From positions 658,055 through 722,054 of the forward strand of contig NZ_SMCR01000001.1 in assembly GCF_004343195.1 (NCBI RefSeq): a stretch of 64,000 nt of DNA, given 5' to 3'. Below, piece after piece: positions 10,149-22,813 of this stretch. This DNA comes from Biostraticola tofi. Its GTDB lineage: Bacteria; Pseudomonadota; Gammaproteobacteria; Enterobacterales; Enterobacteriaceae. Below the pieces are notes generated by a model, which worked only from the letters and a program-made list of their open reading frames with translations, did no database searches and was not told where the DNA came from. Every line of letters begins with the position of its first letter. The first letter of the stretch is position 1. The translations under genes and the position numbers were made by a program.

Positions 10149-11246
10149 ATGAGCTCTTACCTGTCAAGGCGGCTGTTGCTGATTATCCCGACCCTTTGGG
10201 CGATCATTACCCTGAACTTTTTTATTGTTCAGGTGGCACCCGGCGGTCCGGTTGATCAGGCTATCGCCGCCATCGAATTTGGCCAGCAGAGCGGCTTTGC
10301 GGTCAGCAGCCAGGGCGATCCTACCGCCAGGGCGCAATCGCTGCGGGGCGGCCAGATCGGCGACAGCCAGTATCGCGGCGCCCGCGGGCTGGATCCGGAA
10401 GTGATTGCGGAAATTACCCGCCGCTACGGCTTTGATAAGCCGCTGCATGAACGCTATTTCACCCTGCTGTGGCAATATATCAGGCTGGATTTTGGCGACA
10501 GCCTGTTCAAGGGTTCGTCGGTGATTACGCTGGTCAAGGAGAGCCTACCGGTATCCGCCAGCCTTGGCCTTTGGAGCACGCTTATCATTTATCTGGTCTC
10601 GATACCGCTGGGCATCCGCAAAGCGGTGCGCAGCGGCAGCGCCTTCGATACCTGGAGCAGTTCGCTGATTATTATCGGCTATGCCATTCCGGCGTTTTTA
10701 TTCGGCATCCTGCTTATCGTGCTGTTTGCCGGCGGCGGTTACCTGGACTGGTTCCCGTTACGCGGCCTGGTCTCGGGCAATTTCGCTACCCTGCCGTGGT
10801 ATCAGAAAATCACCGATTACCTGTGGCATATCACCCTGCCGGTGCTGGCGACGGTGGTCAGCGGCTTTGCCGCGTTAACCATGCTGACCAAAAATGCCTT
10901 TATGGATGAAATTGGCAAACAATATGTCATCACTGCCCGCGCCAAGGGACTGGATGAAAAACGCATTCTGTACCGCCATGTGTTTCGCAACGCCATGCTG
11001 CTGGTGATCGCCGGATTCCCGGCCACCTTTATCAGCATGTTTTTTACCGGCTCGCTGCTGATAGAAGTCATGTTTTCCCTTAATGGCCTGGGTCTGCTGG
11101 GCTATGACGCCACCCTGCAACGAGACTACCCGGTGATGTTCGGCACCCTGTATATGTTTACCCTGATCGGGCTGTTACTCAATATTCTCAGTGACATCAC
11201 CTATATGCTGGTCGATCCGCGCATTGATTTTGAGGAACGCCAATGA
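10149..11246 (+). CDS. yejB: ABC transporter permease YejB
   Basis: Inner-membrane permease of the Yej importer. The 365-residue protein has the DppB-type layout: an N-terminal membrane span, a periplasmic loop, then five spans with the permease EAA-type loop ending in [12 protein letters not shown] near residue 263, which contacts the ATPase. The loop between about residues 40 and 80 is longer than in DppB, as is usual for YejB. The stop overlaps the yejE start by four bases. Confidence 0.95.
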   Translation: MSSYLSRRLLLIIPTLWAIITLNFFIVQVAPGGPVDQAIAAIEFGQQSGFAVSSQGDPTARAQSLRGGQIGDSQYRGARGLDPEVIAEITRRYGFDKPLHERYFTLLWQYIRLDFGDSLFKGSSVITLVKESLPVSASLGLWSTLIIYLVSIPLGIRKAVRSGSAFDTWSSSLIIIGYAIPAFLFGILLIVLFAGGGYLDWFPLRGLVSGNFATLPWYQKITDYLWHITLPVLATVVSGFAALTMLTKNAFMDEIGKQYVITARAKGLDEKRILYRHVFRNAMLLVIAGFPATFISMFFTGSLLIEVMFSLNGLGLLGYDATLQRDYPVMFGTLYMFTLIGLLLNILSDITYMLVDPRIDFEERQ

Positions 11247-12268
11247 GCAGATTAAGTCCGGCCAACCAGGCAAGGTGGGCCCGCTTTCGCCACAACCGGC
11301 GCGGGTTCTGGTCGCTATGGCTGTTTTTAGTGCTGTTCGGCCTGTGCCTGGGCGCGGAGTTGATTGCCAATGATAAACCGCTGCTGGTCCGCTATCAGGG
11401 GCAGCTTTATTATCCGCTGCTGAAAACCTATGACGAAACCACCTTCGGCGGCGATGTGGCGGTCGCCGTCGATTACCGTGATCCTTATATCATCAATCGG
11501 TTGCAGCAGCATGGCTGGGTGAGGTGGGCACCGATACGTTTTGATTATCGCACCATCAATTTTGCCACCCAGACACCCTTCCCCTCGCCTCCCAGCGCCC
11601 AAAACTGGCTTGGCACCGACAGCCGCGGCAAAGATGTGCTGGCAAATTTAATCTATGGCTTCCGCCTGTCGATGCTGTTTGGGCTGGCGCTGACATTGCT
11701 GTCGAGCCTTATCGGTATTATCGTCGGTGCCAGCCAGGGCTATTATGGCGGCCGGCTGGATCTGTGGGGCCAGCGATTGATTGAAGTCTGGTCCGGCATG
11801 CCTACCCTGTTTCTGATTATTCTGCTGTCAAGCGTGGTGCCGCCGGACTTCTGGTGGCTGCTGACCATTACCGTACTGTTCGGCTGGATGACCCTGGTGG
11901 GCGTGGTGCGGGCCGAGTTTCTGCGTACCCGTAACTTCGACTATGTCCGCGCCGCTCAGGCGATGGGCGTCAGTGACCGCATGATCATGTTCAGGCACAT
12001 CCTGCCCAATGCAATGGTGGCGATGCTGACCTTTATGCCGTTCATTCTCTGCGGCTCCATTACCACCCTGACTTCGCTGGATTTCCTCGGCTTTGGCTTG
12101 CCGCTGGGCTCGCCGTCGCTGGGCAATCTGCTGCTGGAAGGCAAAAATAACCTGCAGGCGCCGTGGCTGGGCATTACCGCCTTTGTTACCCTGGCCCTGA
12201 TACTGTCACTGTTGATTTTTATCGGTGAAGCGGTGCGGGACGCATTTGATCCCGGCAAGGCGGTCTGA
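11243..12268 (+). CDS. yejE: ABC transporter permease YejE
   Basis: Second permease subunit of YejABEF (DppC-type, 341 residues). It has an N-terminal basic segment and span, a long periplasmic region holding a DSRGKDVL motif near residue 128 typical of DppC-like permeases, and the EAA loop [19 protein letters not shown] near 236. It overlaps yejB by four bases and ends two bases before yejF, so the subunits are translationally coupled. Confidence 0.95.
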   Translation: MSRLSPANQARWARFRHNRRGFWSLWLFLVLFGLCLGAELIANDKPLLVRYQGQLYYPLLKTYDETTFGGDVAVAVDYRDPYIINRLQQHGWVRWAPIRFDYRTINFATQTPFPSPPSAQNWLGTDSRGKDVLANLIYGFRLSMLFGLALTLLSSLIGIIVGASQGYYGGRLDLWGQRLIEVWSGMPTLFLIILLSSVVPPDFWWLLTITVLFGWMTLVGVVRAEFLRTRNFDYVRAAQAMGVSDRMIMFRHILPNAMVAMLTFMPFILCGSITTLTSLDFLGFGLPLGSPSLGNLLLEGKNNLQAPWLGITAFVTLALILSLLIFIGEAVRDAFDPGKAV

Positions 12269-12270
12269 CC

Positions 12271-13869
<1,599 letters not shown>

Positions 13870-13873
13870 TGCG

Positions 13874-14224
13874 TCAGGCAATGTGGGGGGCCAGTGCAGG
13901 TTCAGCGATGGCCACACCGATATTCTTGAGCCGGCAAAGCGTGGTGCACTCATCGTCCCGTTCGAGGAACAGGCAGGGTTGGCCTTCTATCTCAACCACC
14001 GAACAGGGCACCTGAATATCCGCCAGCGAACTGGCCAGCTCACGCATTACCTGCCAGGCGGACTCACCATCGTGGCTGAGCAGGGTCAGGCCGACCAGAT
14101 CATTCTCATCATTCAGGGCCGTAGCGGCAAGCGGCTCGACTTTAACGCCATTAAAGCCGTCCAGCCAGCGATAGTGCTGCGGCAGACGATGTACCACGGA
14201 TAGTCGAACGCTGGTCACGGTCAT
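13874..14224 (-). CDS. yejG: Conserved protein YejG
   Basis: Small cytoplasmic protein (116 residues) of the YejG family, function not established; the E. coli gene has been linked to aminoglycoside tolerance. Recognised from the conserved segments SVVHRLPQHYRW near the N-terminus, SDIQ/ADIQVPCSV in the middle and CRLKNIGVAIAEP near the end. I took the ATG at 14224, which aligns with E. coli YejG. An upstream in-frame ATG (14275) would add 17 residues not found in the family. Convergent with yejF. Confidence 0.88.
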   Translation of the reverse strand: MTVTSVRLSVVHRLPQHYRWLDGFNGVKVEPLAATALNDENDLVGLTLLSHDGESAWQVMRELASSLADIQVPCSVVEIEGQPCLFLERDDECTTLCRLKNIGVAIAEPALAPHIA

Positions 14225-14652
14225 CCCCCAGAAGCGGCAAAGCAAATTAATAACAATTTTATCACAATAACGCAAAGTCAGGCATGTTACCGATTTTATT
14301 TGTGCGCATGCCCGATAAATTAAAATGCAAAATGCGATGCAGATCTCTATTTTAACTCATTTTGTACCAAATACGCTATGTAGAGCAACTTTTTTCTATC
14401 AACCTACAACTCGATTGTTGCTTTTTTGTTACAATTTTTAAACATCACTTCATCGGTGCCTGCACGGGGCGCTGCCCAAGACCCGCGGATTCAGGCTGAT
14501 GAGGGAGTGGTATGGGACTCGATAACAGGGATCCAGGCCGAAACCCCTGCTGGGTAGGAACCGCCGTCTGAAAAAGCATCGGGATGAAAGAGGGAGCGAC
14601 ATGCTACCCTGAAGCAACGATCAACGAGCGAGCGACAGCAGAATTAAGCTGG
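14225..14652. other. Intergenic region between yejG and bcr
   Basis: About 430 bases with no credible ORF. The left part (14240-14450) is AT-rich and should hold the yejG promoter. The right part (14460-14640) is purine-rich with no hairpin-plus-T-run that I can identify. Confidence 0.4.
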
Positions 14653-14792
14653 CCGGCAGCAGCAGATGCCGGCATGGCATGGATGACATCAGGACGCAGC
14701 CGCGATTTCAGCGGGCGGCTGCCCGGCAGTTGCTGATGCCGGTATGGCTTAGGTTACATCAGGACTCAGGCTGCGATTTCAGCGGGCGGCTG
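14653..14792. repeat. Tandem duplication of the bcr 3' end
   Basis: Two adjacent copies of about 70 bases: 14653-14721 and 14723-14792. They share blocks such as GATGCCGG, ACATCAGGAC and CGATTTCAGCGGGCGGCTG, and differ at about a dozen sites. The right-hand copy includes the last codons and stop of bcr, so the left-hand copy is an untranslated duplicate of the gene's tail. Confidence 0.85.
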
Positions 14793-15961
14793 GCATACAG
14801 ATAGCACAGCATGGCGCTGACCGTGCAGAACGCCATCGACAATACCATCGGCCAGGCGCTGGCGAAGGTCGCCAGCGACAACAGCCCGCTGATAATGGCC
14901 CCGACGCCGAAGCGCAACGTGCCGGCCAGGGACGAAGCGGTGCCCGCCATATGGGGAAATTCATCCAGGATGACCGCCATGCCGTTGGAGGTGACCATTG
15001 CCACACAGCCGACAAACAGCGCCACGCCGAATACCAGCGGCAGAAAACCCAGATCCAACGCACAGACCGCCAACAGCCAGACGCCGGTTGCCAGCTGGAT
15101 AAATAACCCCAGGCGGAACATGATCAGTGCACCGAATCTGGCTACGCTGCGGCTGTTTATCAAGGTGATGATAAACAGGAAAATCACGTTAAGCGCAAAG
15201 TAGTAGCCGAAGTTCTGCGGTGACACACCGTTAAGATCGATATAGACAAAGGGACCGGCGCTGAGATACGAGAACATGCCGGCAAAGGAAAATCCGCTGG
15301 CCAGCATATAGCTGAACACCCGCTTATGGCGAAACAGGGTAGCGAAGTTACCGATAGTGGTGCGCAGGCTGAAGGCGTGGCGGCGCTCCTTGGGCAGAGT
15401 TTCACGGATATACAGCATCACCAGCACCGTTGCCACCAGAGCGGCAGCGCCGATAGTCCAGAAAATGGCATGCCAGCTGAAAAACACCAGCAGCCAGCCG
15501 CCGATAATCGGCGCCAGCAGCGGCGCCACCGTCATCACCAGCACCACAAACGACATCATGCGCGAAAAATCGTCTTTCTTGAACATATCGCGCATCAAGG
15601 CATTGATGACCACACTGGCGGCGGCCGCCGAAAGACCGTGCAGGAAGCGCATGTTAATCAACTGCTCTACCGATTGGGACAGCGCACAGGCACCGGCGGC
15701 AATCGCAAAAAAGAAGGTGCCGAACATGATGACCGGTTTACGTCCCAGTGAATCCGCCAGCGGGCCATAGAACATCTGCCCGACCGCGAACCCCAGTACA
15801 TATGCGCTGAGCGTCATCTGCACGCTGCCTGCGCTTACCGCGAACTCATCGGCGATGATCGGCAGCGCCGGCAGATACATATCAATCGCCAGCGGCATCA
15901 GCATCGACAGCAGGCCAAGAATGATAATTAAACCGATGTGAGACTTACGGTCAGGTTGCAC
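14759..15961 (-). CDS. bcr: Bicyclomycin/multidrug efflux MFS transporter Bcr
   Basis: Inner-membrane proton-driven drug exporter of the DHA1 family (400 residues, about 12 membrane spans). Diagnostic segments: the [12 protein letters not shown] motif in span 1, the loop 2-3 motif [12 protein letters not shown] (MFS motif A) near residue 67, and a PIIGGWL segment in span 5. In E. coli Bcr exports bicyclomycin and sulfathiazole and can release L-cysteine. It lies upstream of rsuA on the opposite side from E. coli's arrangement only in spacing; order is conserved. The C-terminal end is duplicated in the downstream DNA. Confidence 0.93.
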   Translation of the reverse strand: MQPDRKSHIGLIIILGLLSMLMPLAIDMYLPALPIIADEFAVSAGSVQMTLSAYVLGFAVGQMFYGPLADSLGRKPVIMFGTFFFAIAAGACALSQSVEQLINMRFLHGLSAAAASVVINALMRDMFKKDDFSRMMSFVVLVMTVAPLLAPIIGGWLLVFFSWHAIFWTIGAAALVATVLVMLYIRETLPKERRHAFSLRTTIGNFATLFRHKRVFSYMLASGFSFAGMFSYLSAGPFVYIDLNGVSPQNFGYYFALNVIFLFIITLINSRSVARFGALIMFRLGLFIQLATGVWLLAVCALDLGFLPLVFGVALFVGCVAMVTSNGMAVILDEFPHMAGTASSLAGTLRFGVGAIISGLLSLATFASAWPMVLSMAFCTVSAMLCYLYASRPLKSQPES

Positions 15962-15996
15962 TTTCCACTACTCCTTCAGGCCGCCGGCAAGGGCGG

Positions 15997-16716
15997 TCAG
16001 CTTGCCTGCGACGTCGACTGGCCGCCAATACCGGCGACCTCTTCTGCGGTCAGGGCCCGATACTCTCCCGGTTGCAGATCCTCATCCAGAATAATATGGC
16101 CTACCCGCTCGCGGTGCAGCCCTACTACCCGGTTTCCCACCGCGGCGAACATCCGTTTGACCTGGTGATAGCGGCCTTCGCTTATCGTCAGGCGCACCTC
16201 CAGTTCGGTAATAACCTCAAGCACTGCCGGCCGGGTCGGATGCTTTTCATTGTGCAGCATCACGCCTTCGGTAAACCGGGCGGCGGTGTCCTCTGCCAAC
16301 GGCTGCTCCAGAGTGACCCGGTAGGTTTTCTCGCAGTGATGCTTGGGAGAGGTAATACGGTGGGACCATTGGCCGTCATCGGTCATCAGCACCAGGCCGG
16401 TGGTGTCGATATCCAGCCGACCGGCGGCATGCAGTTTGTCTGGCACCGGCTCGTCGATGAAATACAGTACCGTTGGATGATCCGGGTCATCTGTCGAGCA
16501 GACATAGCCTTGCGGCTTATGCAGCATGAAATAGCGAGGTCCGGTAATCTGTACCAGCAGGTTGTCATCAAAACGGACCTGATGTTCCGGCTTTAATTGG
16601 AAAGAACCCTGCCTGATGATGTCGCCGTCAACGGTAACCCGTTTGGCACGAAGTTCCCTTAACACCAGGGCCCGGCTGATACCCAGCTGTTGGGATAGAA
16701 ATTTGTCCAGTCGCAT
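15997..16716 (-). CDS. rsuA: 16S rRNA pseudouridine(516) synthase
   Basis: Modifies U516 of 16S rRNA in the small ribosomal subunit. The 239 residues comprise an N-terminal S4 RNA-binding domain ([16 protein letters not shown] to about residue 60) and the RsuA-family catalytic domain, with the catalytic Asp in [10 protein letters not shown] near residue 102. It lies 35 bases upstream of bcr on the same strand, as in E. coli. Confidence 0.95.
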   Translation of the reverse strand: MRLDKFLSQQLGISRALVLRELRAKRVTVDGDIIRQGSFQLKPEHQVRFDDNLLVQITGPRYFMLHKPQGYVCSTDDPDHPTVLYFIDEPVPDKLHAAGRLDIDTTGLVLMTDDGQWSHRITSPKHHCEKTYRVTLEQPLAEDTAARFTEGVMLHNEKHPTRPAVLEVITELEVRLTISEGRYHQVKRMFAAVGNRVVGLHRERVGHIILDEDLQPGEYRALTAEEVAGIGGQSTSQAS

Positions 16717-17016
16717 TAACTCAGTTTTGCCTGTAATCTTGGATAGCGCCTGACGATGGCTGCTGGTCAGCCGGAAATAGCTCCGGTCGGCACCGGCTCG
16801 AAAGCCTGCCGTCAGCAGGATCGCCCAGGAAGGTCAGCCAGTGCTTGATGAAAAACCTTCAGCACCGGCCGTATGTAGATGGCAGTATAACGATGCTTGC
16901 GCCTGGCGCATAGCCGCCATCGAAACTCATTTTCCAATACGTTCTGCATAACTGATGAAAAAAGCGTTTACGCCCTCCATTGATGCTGTTTTATCCCGCT
17001 CAGGCCGGTGTCGCTG
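16717..17016. other. Intergenic region between rsuA and radD
   Basis: Divergent promoter region of 300 bases. No ORF, repeat or operator recognised. Confidence 0.4.
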
Positions 17017-18777
17017 ATGGCCTATACCCTGCGCCCCTATCAGCGCGACGCGGTCGATGCTACCGTCAGCCACTTTCGCCGTCATAACGAACCGGCGGTG
17101 GTGGTACTGCCCACCGGCGCCGGCAAAAGCCTGGTGATTGCCGAGCTGGCAAGACTGGCCCGCGGCCGGGTGTTGGTGCTGGCCCACGTCAAGGAGCTGG
17201 TGGTGCAGAATCATGAAAAATACTGCGCCCTCGGCCAGCAGGCGGATATCTTCGCCGCCGGTCTGGGCCTGCGCCAGAGCCAGGGCAAGGTGGTGTTCGG
17301 CAGCATCCAGTCGGTGGCGCGTAATCTGGATAAATTTACCACCGCCTTTTCCCTGCTGATCATTGATGAGTGCCACCGGCTCAGCGACGACGAGAACAGC
17401 CAATACCAGCAGGTGATTAATCATCTGCGCAACGCCCAGCCGACGCTGCGCATTCTGGGCCTGACCGCGACGCCTTATCGCCTTGGCAAGGGCTGGATCT
17501 ATCACTATCACCATCACGGTATGGTGCGCGGCGATGAAAACTGCTTTTTTCGGGATTGCGTATTTGAGCTGCCGCTGCATTACATGATCAAGCATGGCTT
17601 TCTGGTGCCGCCGCGTTTACTGGATATGCCGGTCATGCATTATGATTTCAGTCGCCTGTCGCCCAATGCGCTCGGTTACTATGCCGGCGATGACCTTAAT
17701 CGGGAGCTTCATCGCCAGCGCCGCATTACGCCGCTCATCGTCAGCCAGATCGAGCATTATGCCGCCCGGATGCGCGGGGTGATGATTTTTGCCGCGACCG
17801 TCGACCATGCCGAGGAAATCCTCGGCTTACTGCCCAATGGCGAAGCCGCCCTTATCAGCGCCCAAACGGCCGGGGCCGAGCGAGACCGGATAATCGGCGA
17901 TTTCCGCCGGCAGGCATTGCGTTATGTGGTCAACGTATCGGTGCTGACCACCGGCTTTGATGCACCGCATGTGGATATGATCGCTATTTTGCGTCCCACC
18001 GAATCGGTCAGTCTTTACCAGCAGATTGTCGGCCGCGGCCTGAGATTATCTGACGGCAAAACCGACTGTATGGTGCTCGACTATGCCGGCAACGGCCATG
18101 ACCTGTTCTCGCCAGAGGTCGGCCAGCCAAAGCCTGCCGCCGACAGCCAGCCGGTACAGGTGTTCTGCCCGCAATGCGGTTTTGCCAATATGTTCTGGGG
18201 CAAGACAGATGCCGACGGCGCAGTGATGGAACATTTTGGCCGTCGCTGCCAGGGGATCATCGAAGATGGACCGGGTGAACGGCATCAGTGCAGTTTCCGG
18301 TTTCGCTTCAAGGTCTGTCCCGACTGCGGCGCCCAAAACGATATCGCCGCCCGCCGCTGCCATGACTGCGACAAAATACTGGTCGATCCGGATGACATGC
18401 TCAAGGCGGCGCTGCGACTTAAAGACGCCCTGGTACTGCGCTGCACCGGCATGAGCCTGGACAGCGGCCAGGATGGTAAAGGCCAATGGCTGAAAATCAC
18501 CTACTATGACGAAGACGGCGCCGATGTCAGCGAGCGGTTCAGGCTTGCCACCCCGCCCCAACGCCGCCTGTTCGAACAGCGTTTCCTCAAACTGCATCAG
18601 CGGGCGCCGGGTGTCCCTTTCCGCTGGCAGACCGCCGGCGATATCTGCGCCGCCGCAGACGCCCTGCGGGCGCCTGATTTTGTGGTGGCCAGGCGGCATA
18701 ATAATTTCTGGCAAGTGCGGGAAAAGATCTTCGATTATAAAGGGCGCTATCGGCTGGCCAATGAACTGCGCGGCTGA
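17017..18777 (+). CDS. radD: DNA repair superfamily 2 helicase-like ATPase RadD (YejH)
   Basis: Cytoplasmic SF2 ATPase that in E. coli aids RecA-dependent double-strand-break repair and binds SSB. Visible motifs: Walker [10 protein letters not shown] (near residue 32), DEAH-like box IDECHR (near 117), TATP motif GLTATPYR (near 149), motif [10 protein letters not shown] (near 340), then C-terminal zinc-ribbon Cys pairs CPQCGF, CPDCGA and CHDC. I used the ATG at 17017 (586 residues, [13 protein letters not shown]), which matches E. coli. A GTG three codons earlier is possible. Confidence 0.94.
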   Translation: MAYTLRPYQRDAVDATVSHFRRHNEPAVVVLPTGAGKSLVIAELARLARGRVLVLAHVKELVVQNHEKYCALGQQADIFAAGLGLRQSQGKVVFGSIQSVARNLDKFTTAFSLLIIDECHRLSDDENSQYQQVINHLRNAQPTLRILGLTATPYRLGKGWIYHYHHHGMVRGDENCFFRDCVFELPLHYMIKHGFLVPPRLLDMPVMHYDFSRLSPNALGYYAGDDLNRELHRQRRITPLIVSQIEHYAARMRGVMIFAATVDHAEEILGLLPNGEAALISAQTAGAERDRIIGDFRRQALRYVVNVSVLTTGFDAPHVDMIAILRPTESVSLYQQIVGRGLRLSDGKTDCMVLDYAGNGHDLFSPEVGQPKPAADSQPVQVFCPQCGFANMFWGKTDADGAVMEHFGRRCQGIIEDGPGERHQCSFRFRFKVCPDCGAQNDIAARRCHDCDKILVDPDDMLKAALRLKDALVLRCTGMSLDSGQDGKGQWLKITYYDEDGADVSERFRLATPPQRRLFEQRFLKLHQRAPGVPFRWQTAGDICAAADALRAPDFVVARRHNNFWQVREKIFDYKGRYRLANELRG

Positions 18778-18875
18778 GTCAAGCGCAATGACATCCAGGC
18801 CAGTATCAGACGCTGCCCGAAGGGTATTAACGGCCATGTCAGCTAGCCAAAAGGTCGGACTGCGTCGGCTTTTGT

Positions 18876-18904
18876 TTGCCCCGCCGGGCATATTGGGCTA
18901 AAAT
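18876..18904 (+). promoter_or_regulatory. Candidate sigma70 promoter of rplY
   Basis: TTGCCC - 17 bases - TAAAAT, followed by a GC-rich discriminator (GCGCCCGC) of the kind found at stringently controlled promoters of translation genes. It is 85 bases upstream of the rplY start. Confidence 0.55.
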
Positions 18905-18937
18905 GCGCCCGCTTTCATTGAAAGCATGTTTATCCTA

Positions 18938-18963
18938 CCTGCTGCTGGGTCGCCTGCAGCAGG
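18938..18963 (+). promoter_or_regulatory. Leader hairpin of rplY mRNA
   Basis: CCTGCTGC and GCAGCAGG form a stem around a ten-base loop within the rplY 5' leader. E. coli rplY is autoregulated by L25 binding its mRNA leader, so this hairpin is a plausible binding element. That role is inference from position only. Confidence 0.45.
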
Positions 18964-18989
18964 GTACATTCTGAGTTCCAGGAATATTT

Positions 18990-19274
18990 ATGTTAACTAT
19001 TAATGCTGAAGTGCGTAAAGACCAGGGTAAGGGTGCGAGCCGCCGTCTGCGTCTTGCGAACAAATTTCCGGCCATCGTTTACGGTGGTGAAGAAGCGCCG
19101 GTTGCTATCGAGCTGGATCATGACATCGTCATGAACACCCAGACCAAAGAAGGCTTCTACACCGACGTACTTTCACTGGTTATCGACGGAAAAGAAACCA
19201 AAGTCAAAGTACAGGCCGTACAGCGTCACCCGTTCAAGCCTAAACTGGCTCACGTCGACTTCGTTCGCGCTTGA
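18990..19274 (+). CDS. rplY: 50S ribosomal protein L25
   Basis: 5S rRNA-binding ribosomal protein of the short (94-residue) gammaproteobacterial type without the CTC-like C-terminal domain. Recognised from the N-terminal [14 protein letters not shown] segment, FPAIVYGG and the C-terminal [12 protein letters not shown]. Single-gene unit between a GC-rich-discriminator promoter and a strong terminator. Confidence 0.97.
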   Translation: MLTINAEVRKDQGKGASRRLRLANKFPAIVYGGEEAPVAIELDHDIVMNTQTKEGFYTDVLSLVIDGKETKVKVQAVQRHPFKPKLAHVDFVRA

Positions 19275-19290
19275 TTGCCAACGGGTTGAG

Positions 19291-19325
19291 ACAAAAAAAC
19301 GCCGCTTATGCGGCGTTTTTTTTTG
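19291..19325. terminator. Bidirectional terminator between rplY and yejK
   Basis: AACGCCGC-TTAT-GCGGCGTT hairpin flanked by an A-run on the left and nine T on the right. It therefore serves rplY on the plus strand and yejK on the minus strand. Confidence 0.92.
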
Positions 19326-19388
19326 CCTGAGCACCCTGCCAGCCTGAATATTCCTGCCGTCATTGTTGCGTCAGACCGCCGCCGCGGT

Positions 19389-20399
19389 TTACTGCGAGTT
19401 ACCGCCGGTACGTCGCGAAAGCTGATCGCGCAGGTTGGGCGGCGTGCCTTTGATGGTCAGGGTATCGGTCGCCGGATCCCAGAATATCCGCTCCCCCAGC
19501 AACAGCGCATCGAAATTGAGGGTGATGCCACCGCCGCTGCCGGCAAACTTGGTCAACTGCCGCAGGGTACCGCGATCGGCAGGGAAACTGTCTGCCAAAT
19601 CGTAGCCTTGCGATGCGGAAAAATCCTGAAAGCTCTGTTCGCCCAACGGCGGCAGCGCGCCCGACAGTTCGGCTACGGCGATCTCTTCGCCGGCATCCAG
19701 CTGCTCTTTGCAGTAAGAATAAACCTGCTGCCTATATTCCTGGCGCTCGTTTTTATCCAGTTGTGCATCCACGCAATAATCATCAACCGCTTTCAGCAAA
19801 CCGCGGTTTTGCGCTTTGGTATCCAGCCCTTCGGCCGCCCCCAGGAAGTCCATAAAGAAATCGGACACCTTGCGCCCTACCCGTCCTTTGAGAAACGTCA
19901 GATAACGGGATGACTGCGGATTGGTTTCCCATTCGGTGAGATCGATGCGCGCAACGATATCCGCATGGTTTATATCCAGATAATGGGTGCTGCTGATATC
20001 CAGCTGTTCATTGACCCGCATACTGCTCAGGCTGTTCAGCACGGTAACCAATAAATATTCTACCGCCAGATGGCGATATTGGCAGAACAGCACGATACCG
20101 CCTTCGGCAAACGGATATTTGGCCAACTCATCACGCAACCGGCCAGTGGCCGCTCGGCTGAAAGCCAGAAAATCTTCTTCACCCCGGCGACATTGCTGCA
20201 AGGCCGCCGCCAACTCGCTGCCTTCATTAAAAAGGCCATAGGCTTTGCTCTTGGCGCTGTATACCCGATGCAGTTCGGCCATCATGTCGGCAACCGCCGC
20301 CGTCGGCTCAAGCAGTGAATCCCTCAGCACCAGCTCCAGGGTTTGCTCATCGCGTTTAATCAACTGATGCAGCGCAATCCGGTCAATATCCAGACTCAT
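19389..20399 (-). CDS. yejK: Nucleoid-associated protein YejK (NdpA)
   Basis: 37-kDa nucleoid-associated protein reported to bind DNA gyrase and topoisomerase IV subunits in E. coli. The 336-residue sequence carries the family's conserved stretches: [11 protein letters not shown] near the start, [27 protein letters not shown] near residue 180, [20 protein letters not shown] near 280 and the C-terminal [15 protein letters not shown]. Divergent from yejL. Confidence 0.95.
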   Translation of the reverse strand: MSLDIDRIALHQLIKRDEQTLELVLRDSLLEPTAAVADMMAELHRVYSAKSKAYGLFNEGSELAAALQQCRRGEEDFLAFSRAATGRLRDELAKYPFAEGGIVLFCQYRHLAVEYLLVTVLNSLSSMRVNEQLDISSTHYLDINHADIVARIDLTEWETNPQSSRYLTFLKGRVGRKVSDFFMDFLGAAEGLDTKAQNRGLLKAVDDYCVDAQLDKNERQEYRQQVYSYCKEQLDAGEEIAVAELSGALPPLGEQSFQDFSASQGYDLADSFPADRGTLRQLTKFAGSGGGITLNFDALLLGERIFWDPATDTLTIKGTPPNLRDQLSRRTGGNSQ

Positions 20400-20583
20400 G
20401 TTGTGTTCTCCTTCCGGTCAGGGGCGTATTCAAACACTGATAAGCCATCTCCTGCAACCGCCATCATCAGAACCTGCGGTCTAAAGGGGCGCAAAGCAAA
20501 GGAGGCGCCCACGATAAAAGTGCGGAAAAAATGGTGTTGATACGGTAAGATATCGGACTTTAACCGGTTATAAAGAATAAACC

Positions 20584-20811
20584 ATGCCACAATCATCCCG
20601 TTATAGTGACGAACAGGTCGAAACGCTGCTCGCCGAACTTGCCGCCGTACTTGAAAAACACCGTACTCCGACGGATTTGTCGCTGATGGTATTGGGTAAT
20701 ATGATAACTCATGTCATTAATACCAGCGTCGCGGCAGAACAGCGCAAGACCCTGGCCCGCTCATTCGGCGAGGCATTGCTCTCCTCGGTCCGCGAGCCGG
20801 ATACCCATTAA
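20584..20811 (+). CDS. yejL: UPF0352 family protein YejL
   Basis: Small acidic helical protein of 75 residues, family UPF0352, function unknown. Recognised by [25 protein letters not shown] and the C-terminal FGEALLSSV. It lies 28 bases upstream of yejM in the conserved yejL-yejM pair, so co-transcription is likely. Confidence 0.93.
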   Translation: MPQSSRYSDEQVETLLAELAAVLEKHRTPTDLSLMVLGNMITHVINTSVAAEQRKTLARSFGEALLSSVREPDTH

Positions 20812-20839
20812 TTTTCTAGCCAAGAATGATTGACTGATT

Positions 20840-22615
20840 ATGGTAACAAATAGTCAGCGGTACGGTGACAAAGTCTCCCAAATGATCAGCTGGGGTCACT
20901 GGTTCGCGCTTTTTAATATCCTGCTCAGCCTGGCGCTGGGCAGCCGCTATTTGTTTGTCTCCGACTGGCCAGGATCCCTCGCCGGGCGCGTTTACGCGTT
21001 TGTCAGCTGGATCGGCCACTTTGGCTTTCTTGGCTTTACGCTTTACCTGCTGTTAATTTTCCCACTGACCTTTGTGGTGATGTCCCAGCGGCTGCTACGA
21101 TTTATCTCGGCCATTATCGCCACCAGCGCGCTGACGCTGCTGCTGGTGGATACCGAGGTGTTTACCCGCTTCCATCTCCACCTCAATCCGGTAGTGTGGG
21201 AGCTGGTGGTCAATCCCGAGCAGGGTGAACTGGCCCGCGACTGGCAATTGATGTTCATCAGCATCCCGGTGCTGTTCCTGGTAGAAATGCTGTTCGGCAC
21301 CTGGTGCTGGCAAAAGCTGCGCAGCTTGAGCCGGCGTAAAATGGGGAAACCCATTACCACTGTGTTTATCACCGCTTTCCTGGCATCACACCTTATCTAT
21401 ATCTGGGCCGATGCCAATTTTTACCGGCCGATTACCATGCAGCGCGCCAACCTGCCGCTTTCCTACCCGATGACCGCCCGGCGTTTCCTGGAACGTCACG
21501 GCCTGCTCGATGCCCAGGCCTATGAGCGACGGCTGACGCAACAGGGTAGCCCGGACGCTGCCGCCGTGGAATATCCGCTTAGCAGCCTGGCTTTTAGCAA
21601 TAAAGGCGCTGGCTATAATCTGCTGGTGGTGACCACCGGGACATTGCGCAACGATACCGTCAACCAGTCCATGCCCCGGCTGCGCGACTTTGCGGCCGAG
21701 AATGTCAGGTTCAATCATCACTTCAGCACCGGTAACCAGGCCGATACCGGTCTGTTCGGCCTGTTCTACGGGATTTCATCATCCTATATGCAGGGTATTC
21801 TGGCGGCGCGGAAATCCTCGGTGCTGTTTGAAGCCCTGGCCCGCCAGGATTACCAGATGAGCCTGTTCTCATCCAATGGTTTTGCTGACCCGCTTTATCG
21901 TCAGGCGCTATTGACCGACTTCAGCTTGCCGCCGGCGAAAAAGCAGGACGATGCCCAGACCGTTCAGCAATGGAAACAGTGGCGGCAGTCCTATGCCGGC
22001 GGTTCGCCATGGTTCTCTTATATTGCCCTCAATGGTACCGATGTCAGCGCCAGCGAGAATAACAGCCCCACTATCACCCGCCGCTATCGCGACAATGCCC
22101 AGCGGCTGGATAATCAGCTAGGCCAACTGCTGGACGCCCTGCGGGAAAAAGGCGATCTGGACAATACCGTGGTGGTCATTACCGCCGCCAACGGGCTGGA
22201 GCTTGATGACAACGACAGCGGCCGGCACGAAACCGGCACGCAGTTCAACCGGGTGCAGCTGCAGGTGCCGCTTGTCTTGCATTGGCCCGCTACCCCGGCC
22301 CAGTCGGTGGATAAACTGACCTATCACAATGATGTTACGGTCACGCTGATGCAGCGCCTGCTGCATACCAGCACCCGAGCAAGCGATTATTCCCAGGGAG
22401 AAGACCTGTTTGCTCCCGCACGCCGTAATAACTGGGTAACCAGCGGCGATGACGGCGTGCTGGTCATTACCACCTCGACCCAGACTATTTTGCTGCAGAA
22501 TAACGGCGATTACCGCACCTATGACCTGCAGGGCAAAGAAATTCGCCATGCAAAACCGCAGTTGGCCCTGCTGCTACAGGTGTTGACCGATGAAAAACGC
22601 TTTATTGCCAACTAA
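20840..22615 (+). CDS. yejM: Inner-membrane LPS-homeostasis regulator YejM (PbgA/LapC)
   Basis: Essential inner-membrane protein in E. coli that senses periplasmic-leaflet LPS and, with LapB, restrains FtsH degradation of LpxC. The 591 residues consist of five N-terminal membrane spans (to about residue 190) and a periplasmic alkaline-phosphatase/sulfatase-fold domain with TTGTLRNDTVNQ near residue 275, where a catalytic metal site would be in true hydrolases. The basic linker after the last span (FLERHGLLDAQAYERR) corresponds to the lipid A-contacting segment. Length close to E. coli (586). Confidence 0.94.
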   Translation: MVTNSQRYGDKVSQMISWGHWFALFNILLSLALGSRYLFVSDWPGSLAGRVYAFVSWIGHFGFLGFTLYLLLIFPLTFVVMSQRLLRFISAIIATSALTLLLVDTEVFTRFHLHLNPVVWELVVNPEQGELARDWQLMFISIPVLFLVEMLFGTWCWQKLRSLSRRKMGKPITTVFITAFLASHLIYIWADANFYRPITMQRANLPLSYPMTARRFLERHGLLDAQAYERRLTQQGSPDAAAVEYPLSSLAFSNKGAGYNLLVVTTGTLRNDTVNQSMPRLRDFAAENVRFNHHFSTGNQADTGLFGLFYGISSSYMQGILAARKSSVLFEALARQDYQMSLFSSNGFADPLYRQALLTDFSLPPAKKQDDAQTVQQWKQWRQSYAGGSPWFSYIALNGTDVSASENNSPTITRRYRDNAQRLDNQLGQLLDALREKGDLDNTVVVITAANGLELDDNDSGRHETGTQFNRVQLQVPLVLHWPATPAQSVDKLTYHNDVTVTLMQRLLHTSTRASDYSQGEDLFAPARRNNWVTSGDDGVLVITTSTQTILLQNNGDYRTYDLQGKEIRHAKPQLALLLQVLTDEKRFIAN

Positions 22616-22650
22616 CTGCTTAAATCTAAAGCAGTCGTTTCAATGTGCTA

Positions 22651-22678
22651 TTGCATTAAGCCCAGGAAACGGTAGTAT
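22651..22678 (+). promoter_or_regulatory. Promoter of the tRNA-Pro gene
   Basis: TTGCAT - 16 bases - TAGTAT followed by GCGCCC. Position and GC-rich discriminator fit a stable-RNA promoter with a start near 22685, about nine bases ahead of the tRNA. Confidence 0.65.
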
Positions 22679-22693
22679 AGGCGCCCATGAAGT

Positions 22694-22770
22694 CGGCATG
22701 TAGCGCAGCCTGGTAGCGCACCGTCATGGGGTGTCGGGGGTCGGAGGTTCGAATCCTCTCATGCCGACCA
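22694..22770 (+). tRNA. proL: tRNA-Pro (anticodon GGG)
   Basis: Complete 77-nt cloverleaf: acceptor stem CGGCATG/CATGCCG, D-arm GCGC...GCGC, anticodon GGG at 22728-22730, T-arm with GGTTCGAATCC, and encoded CCA end. It differs from E. coli proL at only a few positions and sits at the same place after yejM. An intrinsic terminator follows directly. Confidence 0.98.
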
Positions 22771-22784
22771 ATACATCCTGAAGA

Positions 22785-22813
22785 AAACCAACCACTTGTG
22801 GTTGGTTTTTTTT
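22785..22813 (+). terminator. tRNA-Pro intrinsic terminator
   Basis: AACCAACCAC-TT-GTGGTTGGTT hairpin followed by a T-run, 15 bases after the tRNA CCA end. Confidence 0.92.
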
